Below, piece by piece: positions 52,901-63,283 of a DNA stretch of 64,000 nt. The notes under the pieces are model-generated. The model ran no database searches. It was not told the origin of the DNA and saw nothing but the letters and a program-made list of their open reading frames with translations. A program made the position numbers and the translations under genes. How positions within the stretch are numbered: position 1 is the stretch's first letter; each line of letters begins with the position of its first letter. This DNA comes from Bagarius yarrelli (Eukaryota > Chordata > Actinopteri > Siluriformes > Sisoridae): the NCBI GenBank assembly GCA_005784505.1, contig VCAZ01000131.1, positions 1 to 64,000 on the forward strand, read 5' to 3'.

Positions 52901-55900
52901 ATTGTTTTTAACTTGAGAAAAATAGTTTTAAAATTTTAGAAAGGGTCTGACTATATCTGCAACGGCTAGCCGTCTATAGCTATATATTCACACTGTCTTT
53001 TTTTCCTCTGCTTTTATTTTTCTAAAACTGTTTTTTATTTATGTTTATTTATTTATTTAATACTTAACAAAAACACGCTGTAGATACCACCATGACTGCA
53101 TACGTTGAAATCCTTTCAGAAATCCTGTCAGGTTAGCCCATGTTAGCTAGCTGGCTACTTTTGAAAATCTTCGTAACTAGAAATTAAATCCTGTCAGGTT
53201 AGCTAATGCTAGCTACGTTTAAGCAGTGGAGATACAAAATAATTCTGAATATGATTGTCTGAAATCCTGTCAGATTAGCTAATGCTAGCTATGTTTTAGC
53301 AATAAAGATACAAAATAATTATGAATATGACTGTCTGAAATCCTGTCAGGTTAGCTAAAGTCAGCTAGCTTCTATTTATTTTCAATTAGTGAAATGACTT
53401 TGAATCATAGATTCTGTCGTTTTAGCTAATGAAGTATAGAAACATGTCTGAAATTCATTTGCCTATTCTGCCATATCAAATAGTTAATTGTTTTTCCTAA
53501 TGTTGGCTATAATTTAGAAAAGGAGTTAAAATAATTCATAAATATGATTAGCCAGATTAGCTAATGTTAGCTATTTCTTAGTAGTGGGGATTTGAAATAG
53601 TCTTAAATATTCTTTTAATATTCTCTGGATATAAAAATGAACAATCCTTTATTCAACATGGGCGCTTAAAAAAGTTGCGTTAACGTTAACAACATACGCT
53701 GATATGACTAAAAATTGATATATCTTTTATCTTTGGAAATCAATTTTCCCCCCTGATGTTTATTAGTGATGGGAATTTCGGATCAGTTTATCGACTCGGA
53801 CCTTTGAGTCTTGTTCAGCAAAATAACGAATCTTTTTTCGAGTCATTTCGTTTATTTTAGGAGAAATATAATTAAAAGATTACGGTTTGCTTCCTTAAAA
53901 CATCTAGTACTTGATCATGCTACATTTATCCTGTGGCCAAAAAAAAAAAAAAATGATTAATTAATTGTTTAACTTGGTCTTTATTCTATGATTATAATTA
54001 TTTTATGATAATTTTTCGATCTTAACAGATTAGATGTAGTATATTATTATTATTGACTGAAGATACAGACCGAAGTGGTCATTTGATGAACAAACAAACG
54101 TCCCGAAGACTCTGCAGATTAACTAATTATTTTTGTTTTGGGGCTTTTTGCTAGGTTAAGTTTGAATGAACAAATCACATGAGTCTATAGGGACTCGTCA
54201 AATGTACGAATCGTTCATGAACGACACATCACTAATGTTTTCCTAATAGTTACAATATAATAAACATGATCCATTTGTTTAATAAATAAACAGTTTCATG
54301 TTCGTGTTCAAATTCTTTAGAAAATAAATTTATTCATCTTCTATACCTATGCCCAATTTATGGTCACGGGGATCTGTGGAGTCTATTCCAGCCAGTCTAT
54401 TCCAGTCTCTAAAAGGACAGAAGGCAGTAGGGGTACACCCCGGACAGGTCGCCAGTCCATCACTGGCCACACACACACACACATGGCCAACTTAAAATCA
54501 CCAATTAACCTAACATACATGTTTTTAGACTGTGGAAGGAACCGAGAACCCGGAGTAACGCACGCAGCACGGAGAACCGGACCTTCTTGCTGTGAGGCAC
54601 AGTGCAACCCTAAGCACCGTGCTGCCCCTGAAAATAAATCATATGGAAAATCTTATAAGAATTAATAATAATAATTTGGGTACAAACCAAAGTTTCTTAC
54701 ACAGCTTACTGTTAAGTTTTATTTTAGGACCGAAGTCAAAAGCACTGTTAAGCCCTGTTGGTTTCTGTTCAACATGCTGTGTACAAGCATGAGCTCTTAG
54801 AGCATTACAATAGAAAACTAGCCCCCGGGAGACCGATATGTTCGTATAGATATGGGCTTCGTGCCCTGAATTTGCAGTCTTAATTTGGCTTCGATCTGAG
54901 CTGCCATACAGATAAAGAGCCCAGAGCAACTCAGCTCCCTGTAATTAATAAAACTTGTCTGGAGTGCAAGTGGTTGTAAAGTCTCCGTGAAGGCGTAGCG
55001 GAACAATATAAAACGCAGTCTGTGTAGAAGGATCATAAGTGGCCAAAAAGCTGTATAAGGGGTTTGTAGTAAGAAATTTAACTGGTGTTTGGCTCCGTTC
55101 CCAAACCAGTTTTATGCTAAAAAGCAGCATAAACATTAGCTACAATTGTAAGGAGATTATTTGGAGAGAGAGACAGAAAGAGACAGATTTTTATAGACAG
55201 CTCGCTGAGATTAGCCAAAAATTGATTTCAAAAATTGATTTCAAGATTTGGATTTATGCTAGCTACACTGGCTAGCTAACTAGCTAACTTGATTGTGGGA
55301 AAATGGTGGCTTAGTGGTTAAGGGGTTGGACTGATACCAGAAAAATGGAGATTGATTCCTAGCATTTCCAAGCCACCACTGCTGGGCCCCTGAGCAAGGC
55401 TCCTAAGTCGCTCTGGATAAGGGTGTCTACCAAATGCTGTAAAAGTAAATGTTTGTAAGAGAATTATTATTGTAAAAAAAAAAATTTTAATGCTTCTGTT
55501 ATGTAATAAGCTGGCTGTGATATAAGCTGACAAATGTCTGTAATTTAGCCAGCTAGCTAGCAGGAGCTACCTAACAGAATTCATGACAGGATGCCCTCTG
55601 CACAAAACACCTGACCTCCGTGAAGACATGCTGTGATCTTATTGGAGTAGAAAAACTTTCCTGTCTTGCAGAGTCATGATTCTGCCTCAACCCCTTTTAA
55701 CCCCAGACCGCCTCACCTCAACATTAGCGTAGCTGAATGAACACAAATCCACACAGTCACATGATACAATTTAGTGTAAAATATTTTTAGTCTGAAGGTT
55801 ATTACAGGGGTAAAAAGTTTAAAAATCATATAGATGTGATGGTCAGGTGTTATAATACTTTGCGGTGTATTAAATAAACATAATTCTATAACTTGCTCAG

Positions 55901-55968
55901 GTTCGGTCAGATTTGCTCTTGTAAAATATTAATCAACAGTAATATTATTGTATCCAATGAAGTAACCT

Positions 55969-56021
<53 letters not shown>

Positions 56022-58984
56022 GTACATAAAAGGCGGCTAAAGGAAAAGCTCCAGCTGAAGTTTTGCCTACTTTGGACATGGCGCTTTTTGACTGGACAGA
56101 CTACGAGGACATGAGGCCTGAGGACAGCTGGCCGTCCAACAAGAAAAAAGGTAAAGCTCCGTTTCCAAACCCTTCATCTTTGCTGCTAATGCTAGTGCTA
56201 GTCAGCTGACTAACATCGAATTGTAATTATATTCAGTACTAGCAATATTAAGCTAGCTAGCAGAAGCTAATATGACAGGAAATATGGAATTTTTTTAACT
56301 GCAATTTAATCAAAGTTAGCTGTGACAAAAACCTGCTTTTTAAACTGATCAAAACTACATTGGAATTAAAGAACTTCGATCCAAAAAACTCTCTTAAATT
56401 AAAGTACATATTCCTTATATTCTTTTATTTATATCTTTCACCCCGAGAGGAAATGATGAGTGTGCGAGAAAGTTTCCCGCAGATACGCTAACTTATTGTG
56501 AAAAGTAAAGTGAATAATGTAAAAATAGGTTGACAGTCTCTTTAATAATCGGAGTTTCTCATTTTCCTGAGTGCCTTGCTTGTGTGAACAGATCAATAAA
56601 GATGGTTTAATTAGTTTAGGACAATAAAAATGTCAGCAGGCTGAAAGTAGAAATAAATTTATCCTATCATAATATCACTATTGATTTATGACGCTATCAG
56701 TGATCCATTGTTCTTCTTTCCCACAAAGACAAGCGGCGCAGCAAGAACATAAGCAACAGCAACGCGACCGCCAGCGCAGACGACGTTGAACCATGTGACC
56801 ATCATCTCGACTGCCTGTCTGGTCAGTTCACCCTGCAAGATTAATTATACAGAAGAATGACAGACCGAGCATTTTTTTTTTCATCGTCTCTTTTTTTTTT
56901 TGGTGGATCATTTCAGGGTCCTGCTGTGACCTCAGACATCACGAGTGTAAGCCACATAACCGTGGTCTGAACAACAAGTGCTACGATGACTGCATGTGTG
57001 AAGAAGGTGAGTCGTTCAGAAACGAGTCGACTCGTTAAACCAGATCTTTAAGATGAAATCCACGTTTAGCGTACATAAACCGACTTTATAGAGGAAGTCA
57101 CTGACGAGGCGGCCATTTAAATCTTATTTTAACATTTAAGCTACTTTGCTAATTCAAATTCGATCCATGTTGGTAAATGTGGTGAGGCTTGATGTTGCTT
57201 TTGTTGATGAAATCAAATGATGTTAGTTTCTTTTTTATGTCCAAACATCAACATTAGCAATGTTTATAATTAAATATATAGATAATATATATTTATATCT
57301 ATATATCTATAGAAAGAAATGCTAAAATATTTGGTCTGCATCAATATATAACGCTGAATATATATAATTTGTTTGGGAGCTAAAAAGAGTCGATTCACCC
57401 GACATGAATCAATCCACTAGTCTGCAATAAACCAAAACTGGGCGTGGTCAATGGTGTTTGATTATTTTAATTTGATAATTTTAACCATGCACAAAGTACT
57501 CATAACATAGTAATACAGCTTCCTGCTTTTTACAATACAAGTACAATCAGAAATCTAAAATAATGTCTATGCCTTTTATAAACATATTAAAATTTGGAAG
57601 ATTGGTTTAAGATTCGCCCCAGACATGTGGGTGTGACTGATCCGTTCATAACACTGAGACATGATTTAAGCAACAGTGAATGAAAATTACCAAAATCAAA
57701 GCGATTTCATTCGCTAAAATTAACGAGAAAATAACGGAGCCAGAAAGTTATAGTTAAACAATACCGATTATTCAAGTATTCGTTTAATTATTCGTTTATT
57801 CATTTAATTGTCAGAATAATCGTTACTGTTTAACTATAATTCTTTGACTTTTCTTTTCCAACCTTTTCCATTACATTACATTTACAGCGTTCTTATCCAG
57901 CGCGACTTACATTTATGTCATTTATAAAGCTGAGCAATTAGGGGTTAAGGGCCTTGCTCAGGGGCCCACATTGGTGGTGCTGGGAATCAAACCCAGATCT
58001 TTCTGGTATCTTTCTGGTATTACCACTAAGCCACCAGTGCACGTCGTCATAAATGTGGTAAAACATTGACCATTTCTGCCATGATCTGCCATTTGACTTT
58101 TATTTCGGACAGGTTATTCTGTCAAGTTATCAGGTTATGTTAACAGGCATAAACATATTTTGTATGAATAACGTGCAGCAGTGTAACGTAAGCGAACTTA
58201 AGCTATTTTATTTAATGTTTCTTTCAAGAACGTGGCGCTTAAATACTGTATAAACGTTATTGAATGTAATAAAACAGATGATTGTTGGATGATTAAGAAT
58301 CAGTTGATTGCTTGAGCAGCCATGTTGCCGCTATAGCTAATGTATCTTTGGAAATTTCTTATACCCCTACGTTTGAAGTGTGATCTTGTAGGGGTATCTA
58401 GCTCAACCCACTTACCCCTATACCTTCAACCAAAAGAAAATCGATGAACGTGTGAAACAGTGGTGGCTTGGTGGTGCTGGGAATTGAACGTATTTGGAAT
58501 TGAACGGAATTGAATGTAATAAAACAGATGATTGTTGGTTGTTAAATTCCTTATAAACGCTAAGAAAATACTTACCTAAGTCTCTTTTTGATCGCTTAAG
58601 CAGACATGTTGCCGCTGTAGATAATGTATCATAGGAAATTTCTCATACCCCTACATTCGAAGTGGGTTAATAGCATTTAGCAGACTTCCTTATCCAGAGC
58701 AACTTACATTTATCTCTTTTTTTATAGCAATTGGGGGGATCGGTGGTGCTGGGAATTGAATCCCAGTCCTTCTGGTATTAGTCCTTAACCACTAAGCCAC
58801 CATGTCCCACAATTATTGCCAATCGATTAGGCATCACCATCACCTCTTAAAATATTATTATATTATTTCAGGTCTCCGGTGCTACGCCAAATTCCATCGC
58901 AAGCGAAGGGTGACCCGGAGACGCGGCCGCTGCGTGGAACCAGAATCGGCTAACAGCGACCAAGGAGCCTTTATCACCGTCTGA
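49558..58984 (+). CDS. draxin: Draxin, secreted axon-guidance protein (six coding exons)
   Basis: Draxin is a secreted repulsive guidance cue that binds netrin receptors (such as DCC) and netrin, and modulates Wnt signalling. The coding part begins at 49576; six exons give 323 residues (human 349) once one extra base is discounted. Visible are a signal peptide (MKSFSWCIPFTLLLASLTFP), a basic middle with GPSSIKKGEF and KDKSHG, the near-invariant block PTLDMALFDWTDYED, and a C-terminal domain with ten cysteines (PCDHHLDC to RGRCVEP) resembling the Dickkopf cysteine-rich fold, ending GAFITV. An in-frame stop (49567-49569) precedes the ATG. The extra C in the run 49857-49860 shifts the frame; downstream phases fit only the corrected frame. 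Identity rests on the C-terminal half and is firm. Confidence 0.95.
50700..50884 (+). mobile_element. Full-length SINE in a draxin intron
   Basis: GGGTAGCTTATGGTTAAGGT, CACCGCTGCTGGGCCCCCGA..., AATGTAAGTCGCTCTGGATA, AGAGCGTCTGCCAAATGCTG and a TGTAAATGTAAAT tail. Confidence 0.88.
51216..51397 (+). CDS. draxin: draxin coding exon 3 (second coding exon)
   Basis: Residues 126-186: FFHDPSTGFSSRMRDVDESH to TRAPTSTKPQ. Poorly conserved, Ser/Thr/Pro-rich linker. Acceptor ccctctttcag; donor gtatca, phase 0. Confidence 0.85.
51826..51900 (-). mobile_element. SINE fragment
   Basis: AGGAGCCTTGCTCGGGGGCTC and GGTGGTAGTTTGGTAGTCCA; the middle only. Confidence 0.6.
51991..52109 (-). mobile_element. SINE copy with deleted middle
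   Basis: Minus strand: CAGCATTTGGCAGACGTCCT, GGGTTAAGGGCCTTGCTCAG, then CCTTAAACCACTGGGCCACC. Confidence 0.8.
53105..53420 (+). repeat. 76-bp tandem repeat (about four units)
   Basis: AAATCCTGTCAGGTTAGCTA units start at about 53186, 53262 and 53338 (period 76), with a diverged unit upstream at 53110. Shared interior ACAAAATAATTMTGAATATG. In the draxin intron before the TLDMALFDW exon. Weaker copies continue to 53580. Confidence 0.85.
54335..54630 (-). mobile_element. DANA/HE1-like SINE, near full length
   Basis: Minus strand from the right end (TATGGTCACGGGGATCTGTG) through GGTCGCCAGTCCATCACTGG and AACATACATGTTTTTAGACT to the tRNA-like head (GCTGTGAGGCACAGTGC). Confidence 0.8.
55298..55451 (+). 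mobile_element. SINE copy with internal deletion
   Basis: GGTGGCTTAGTGGTTAAGGG, CCACTGCTGGGCCCCTGAGC, then directly AGTCGCTCTGGATAAGGGTG. Lacks the AATTGCTCAGTTGTAT segment. Confidence 0.85.
55973..56020 (+). repeat. (GT)24 microsatellite next to a draxin acceptor
   Basis: Uninterrupted 48-base GT run ending 12 bases before the start of the next draxin exon at 56033. Confidence 0.95.
56033..56150 (+). CDS. draxin: draxin coding exon 4 (third coding exon)
   Basis: Residues 187-225 plus one base of Asp226: AAKGKAPAEVLPTLDMALFD then WTDYEDMRPEDSWPSNKKK. The acceptor used is acataaaag at 56032, the choice that gives the phase 0 needed after the previous exon; the alternative AG at 56054 would break the phase. 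Confidence 0.88.
56729..56821 (+). CDS. draxin: draxin coding exon 5
   Basis: Residues 226-256 plus one base of Gly257: DKRRSKNISNSNATASADDV, EPCDHHLDCLS. Contains two Asn-Xaa-Ser/Thr sites (NIS, NAT) and the first two cysteines of the C-terminal domain. Confidence 0.95.
56917..57006 (+). CDS. draxin: draxin coding exon 6
   Basis: Residues 257-286 plus one base of Gly287: GSCCDLRHHECKPHNRGLNN, KCYDDCMCEE. Six cysteines. Confidence 0.97.
57875..58036 (-). mobile_element. SINE copy in the last draxin intron
   Basis: Minus strand, with tail CAGCGTTCTTATCCAGCGCG and a small duplication (ATCTTTCTGGT twice) in the head. Confidence 0.85.
58325..58667. repeat. Two copies of the GGAAATTTCTYATACCCCTAC repeat
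   Basis: Copies at 58305-58435 and 58600-58667 share CATGTTGCCGCTRTAG, AATGTATC and GGAAATTTCT. They are separated by an AATGTAATAAAACAGATGAT segment that is also duplicated (about 58265 and 58514), so this part of the intron is an imperfect tandem duplication. Confidence 0.65.
58669..58806 (-). mobile_element. SINE copy 65 bp before the last draxin exon
   Basis: Minus strand: GCATTTAGCAGACTTCCTTA, TTATCCAGAGCAACTTACAT, GGTGCTGGGAATTGAATCCC, TTAACCACTAAGCCACCATG. Confidence 0.85.
58872..58984 (+). CDS. draxin: draxin last coding exon
   Basis: Residues 287-323: LRCYAKFHRKRRVTRRRGRC, VEPESANSDQGAFITV, then TGA. Contains the last two cysteines and a basic, possibly heparin-binding patch. Confidence 0.97.
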
Positions 58985-59085
58985 TATGAGTAACGAACCA
59001 GGAGAGAGAGAGAGAGAGAGTGAGAAAGAGAGAGAAAGAAGAATGACAAACCTCCTTCTGAAACCTTTAGACGGACTAAACCTGA

Positions 59086-59091
59086 AATAAA
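59086..59091 (+). terminator. Probable poly(A) signal of draxin
   Basis: AATAAA 100 bases after the stop, followed at 59104-59117 by a GT-rich downstream element (GTTTGTGTGTGTT). A second AATAAA at about 60477 could give a longer 3' UTR. Confidence 0.6.
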
Positions 59092-59298
59092 ATCTGACCA
59101 CCTCGTTTGTGTGTGTTAAAGTTTACCTGTACGTCACTCACACTGACATACGATTTCATGTCTTAAGTTAGTTTTTACTGAAAATGCTGGGTTTTTAAAA
59201 CGTTCCAAAAACATTGCTGTAGTAATTACACTGCTTTGGCCTGGTGGGGGTTTTTTTTGATAGTTTGCGGTTATATGTTTACATGGTTTTAGTTGAGT

Positions 59299-60238
59299 TT
59301 TAGTGCCATGTGAAACAAATCATAATATTATTGTGAGAATAAAGTCGCAATACTTTGAAATGAAAGTCGAAATTACGAGAATTAATTTTAAGCAATAGGA
59401 GATTAAAATATATGACAGAATTGCAAGAAACGTTTTGCTGTTTTGTTTTATGACGATATGAAGGATATGATTAAATTTTACTTTCGGTTAGTATTTAAAG
59501 CAATAAGGAAATTCCTCTTCTCTGCTAAGAAAAACAGATACACTGTAACCCGCACGCCAGCCAATCAGCATTTGCAGATTTACATAAAGCTGCCAAGTAA
59601 TTCTTGTAATTTTTAGTTTATTCTAAAGTATTAGGACTTTAATTTTGTATTTTGTATTTGTAATTTAGGTATTTCAACATTATTTTTGTAATTTCAACTT
59701 AATTTTCGAAATATTTTTACTTTATTCTTGTAATTTCGGCTCTGTTCTTGAATTAGTCCGACCTCATTCTCGTAATTTCAGCTTTATTCTAAAAGTATTT
59801 CAACTCTATTCTTGGAATTTCGACTTTATTCTAAAAGTATTTCAACTCTATTCTTGGAATTTCGACTTTATTCTGAAGATATTTCCACTTTATTCTTGGA
59901 ATTTCGACTTTATTCTGAAGATATTTCCACTTTATTCTTGGAATTTCTACTTTATTCTCAATGTATTTTGTCTTTATTCTCGTAATTTTATCTTTATTCT
60001 AGAACTATTTTAACTTTATTTTCATAATTTTGACTTTATTCATTAACTATTCAAACTTTATTTTTGTAAATTTCGGCTTTATATCAGTAATTTCGACTTC
60101 ATTCTAAAAGTAGTTTGTCGTTACCCTCATAATTTCTACATTAGTATTGGAGTATTTCGATTATATTCTCGTAATCTCGAGTTTATTGTTGAAATATTAT
60201 GACTTTAAACTTATTTTATTTTTTAACATGGCACTAAA
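59299..60238. mobile_element. 940-bp element with perfect 13-bp terminal inverted repeats
   Basis: Left end TTTAGTGCCATGT (59299-59311) and right end ACATGGCACTAAA (60226-60238) are exact reverse complements. The interior has tandem units like TTTATTCTYGTAATTTCGAC on the right (59650-60210) and the inverted form AAAGTCGAAATTACGAGA on the left (59365-59385). No coding capacity, so a non-autonomous DNA transposon is likely. Confidence 0.75.
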
Positions 60239-60946
60239 TCTCCATCGTGAAACTTCACCCGGAATCATTTCCAACTGGAAAAAAAAAATCTGAACTATTT
60301 CACGTATAAAATGATAAAATTAATTCATCACATTGTCAATGTTGCAGGGTTTTTTAACATAATAAATGCCTAAATAACGATAAAAGTACAAATATTATTC
60401 TACAATGATGTCATCATAAAGAAACCTGACATAAATTAATTGATGTATATTGTATTTTTTGTTTGTTTGCTTGTTTAAATAAACTGCAGTGTAGAAAAAG
60501 AGACGGATGTATAGAGAGATAGATGTGTAATTTTTTTTCTCTTCCTTTAGTGATATATTTGGCTTTTCTGGCTTCCTGTTAATGTCAGGCTGGTTTTATT
60601 TAGCAGCGCTTGAGGTGACCATCTGGACATTATTTGCTCCGTTGCTTACAGTCCAAATGTATTTTATGTGTTTTTTTTCTGACTTCGGTGTCTAAAATAA
60701 ACGCAATTATTAAGACGTCGTTTTTCTTCATATCAGCTCTAAAATCAACCGTCCGTTTAATATTTTCACTTAAAGATGAAGCATTTCGAAACACACACCC
60801 ACTTTCACACCCTCATTCACGCCTAGGGGTAAATTAGCATAAGCGATCTGACTAGCAGCATGTGACTGCGAGGTGATAGAAAATCAGAGAAGCTTGAGGA
60901 AAACCGTGCAGACATTTTGAGAACATGGAGAACCTCTGGTATGTTT

Positions 60947-60988
60947 ATGGTCTGTTCTACTTTATTAAATTGAAGTAGAACAGACCAT
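60947..60988. repeat. Perfect 16-bp hairpin
   Basis: ATGGTCTGTTCTACTT (60947-60962) and AAGTAGAACAGACCAT (60973-60988) are exact reverse complements around a 10-base loop. Confidence 0.9.
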
Positions 60989-61066
60989 CAGTGTAACACT
61001 GCACATCTTCATGTGACTATATCCGCTTATATATATTCTTTCAACACTGACCCGTATCTGATATCT

Positions 61067-61490
61067 GCATTTACACTACACACATAAAAAACAACCCGGT
61101 GTAGACGTACTGACTGACCGGAAACTGACTGTACTTTATTTTAGTGTGTTAATTGTTTTATCTGTTTACAGACGAACAGGCCTTTAAAGTTAACAAAATT
61201 AATATATATATATATAGCTGTTTGGTGTCCACCTGAGATGACATCATGCGCCACCGAAGCTTATTCAATGACTCGCGTTGACAGGTGAAAGTCCGATCTG
61301 TCTGCTTACATGGCAGCACTAATACACGAATCCGATTCATATCTGATTCAGTTCCACATATAATTGAGACCTAAATCCGATCTAAAAATATCCATGGATC
61401 CATGTGATTTTTTTTTTCCTGCTTACACGATCATCATGGAGAAAAAAAAATCAGAATTGGGTCACATGATACATGCAGTGTAAATGTCCG
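61067..61490. mobile_element. MITE-like repeat
   Basis: Ends CATTTACACTAC and GCAGTGTAAATG pair in 11 of 12 positions. The interior has GATCCATGTGATTTTTT and ATCCGATCT motifs typical of a common teleost repeat. Family not assigned. Confidence 0.45.
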
Positions 61491-62575
61491 GGACTTCTGA
61501 GTGGGGCAAAAAATTAGAGGTTTGTTGTTTGATGGTTGTGAATGTTAATCCATATGTTTATTTGGGCCATGAAACTGAAAAATGTTTTCTTTTTAGGGTG
61601 GGAGGGGCATACACTTCACCGCCTGTCAATCACAGAAATACTAGCCAATCATAAGTTCCCATAATAATAATAATTATCATAACACTACATTTTATTAGAT
61701 TCTTTGGAGCCTTTTTTAACAAAAACCTGTATATAAGAATGAGGTTAACATTATTCTCTTTGTGTCTCGGATCCTCTCTCTCTCTTTCTTTATCTCTTTC
61801 TCACTTGGTTAAACTCATACACACACACACACACACACACATTCCATCCTGACACATAAATCTCCCTCCCAGCTCATCTTTCCCGTCCTCTTTCTCTCTT
61901 TCACTGAGACGAGTGCATTGCGATCGATACCTCTGACTGTTTACAGGAACGATATTACCTTGCAACCGTGTTAATTTTTTTTTTTTTTTTTTTACAAAAA
62001 AAAACGTCCATGCAAATAATACACCCATCATCCAGGCTTCTCAGATTACACACCGACGCAGCTGAAGTCTTCTTGCGCTTTTGTTTCTGATGTATTTTTA
62101 ATCTCTCTTGTCCATGCTGCATTGTGCCCGGTACTGGAGAGACATCAGGACAGTGATAGATCACACACACACACACACACACACCATAGAGCACACACTG
62201 GGTTCACTTGGGACCTGCTTCGACTGTAAAGTATGAGATTCAACAAAAAGAGAGGACAAGAAAAGGACTTTCTAAAACAATGGACATCGTTTATTAAAGA
62301 CTTGAGACGCGTCCAGTGGATAGATATTTACTTTACCTTTATAAAATTTAGCTCACAAGTTTAGCTAAAGCGACGTACAAAAGTGTTTTGCTTGATCACA
62401 GACTAAAATAATAGGAAATATTGTAGGTGCCGGTATTAAACCAGCATGTCATAGTTTATTGCTTGGAGGTACAGTAGGACATCTTTTTAAAAAAATGCTT
62501 ATGTTAGACTGATAGCACTGAAAGTGTTCGGGCGTCCGAAGCCACGCCCACAAACGCGCACAGACTAGACATTTA

Positions 62576-62741
62576 AATTTACATTTTATGGTATTTTAAC
62601 AGGCATCCCTATCCAGAGTGACTTACATTTATCTCTTTTATACAACCAAGCAATTGGCGGTTAAGGGCTGTGCTCTGGTGCCCCAGCAGTGGTAACTTGG
62701 TGGTACTGGAAATCGAGCCCCAATCTTCCAATGAGCAGTCC
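62576..62741 (-). mobile_element. SINE copy
   Basis: Minus strand: AGGCATCCCTATCCAGAGTG, GGTTAAGGGCTGTGCTCTGG, GGTACTGGAAATCGAGCCCC. The head end is missing. Confidence 0.8.
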
Positions 62742-62969
62742 AGGAAACGGGTCGTATCTCGAAAAACTTGTTAGTTGGGACGAAATTAAGGTACCAAATA
62801 CATTTAGACCAATTAATGACTGCTATCAGGATGTGAAGAGACTTTTATCATTAGAACTATCAAAAAAAGTTTAATTCCCAGCGCCACCATGCTCCGAGCT
62901 GAACTACTCAGTTGTATTGGATCACTCTGGATATGGGCATCTGTGGTGTTTTGTCGTTTGAAAGTAAAA

Positions 62970-63068
62970 TCCAACCAAGCAGTTGGGGATTGGGGCCTTG
63001 CTCAGGGGCCCAGCAGTGGCAGCTTGGTGGTGCAGCAGTTCAACATCTTAACCAATGAGCTACTAATT
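62970..63068 (-). mobile_element. SINE fragment
   Basis: AACCAAGCAGTTGGGGATTG, GGGCCTTGCTCAGGGGCCCA, ATCTTAACCAATGAGCTACT; lacks the tail and the box-B region. Confidence 0.75.
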
Positions 63069-63111
63069 CCCCGGTTTAGTTCACCATTTTGGTGCATGAA
63101 AAGAAGTGGTG

Positions 63112-63283
63112 CACGAGGAGGTGGCTTAGTGGTAAAGGTGATGGACTGATACCAGAAAGACTGGGGTTCGATTCCCAGCAACACCAATCCACCATTGCTG
63201 GGCCCCTGAGCGAGGCCCTTAATCCCCAATTGCTCTGTAAATCGCTCTGAATAAGGGCGTCTGCCAAATGCTGCAAATGTAAA
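63112..63283 (+). mobile_element. SINE copy
   Basis: Plus strand, near full length: GAGGTGGCTTAGTGGTAAAG, GGGGTTCGATTCCCAGCAAC, TTGCTGGGCCCCTGAGCGAG, AATCGCTCTGAATAAGGGCG, TGCAAATGTAAAA tail. Faces the opposite way to the fragment at 62970. Confidence 0.88.

Noticed and set aside
59299..60238. CACTA (EnSpm) transposon
   Set aside because: The ends read TAGTG...CACTA inward, opposite to the CACTA...TAGTG order of that superfamily.
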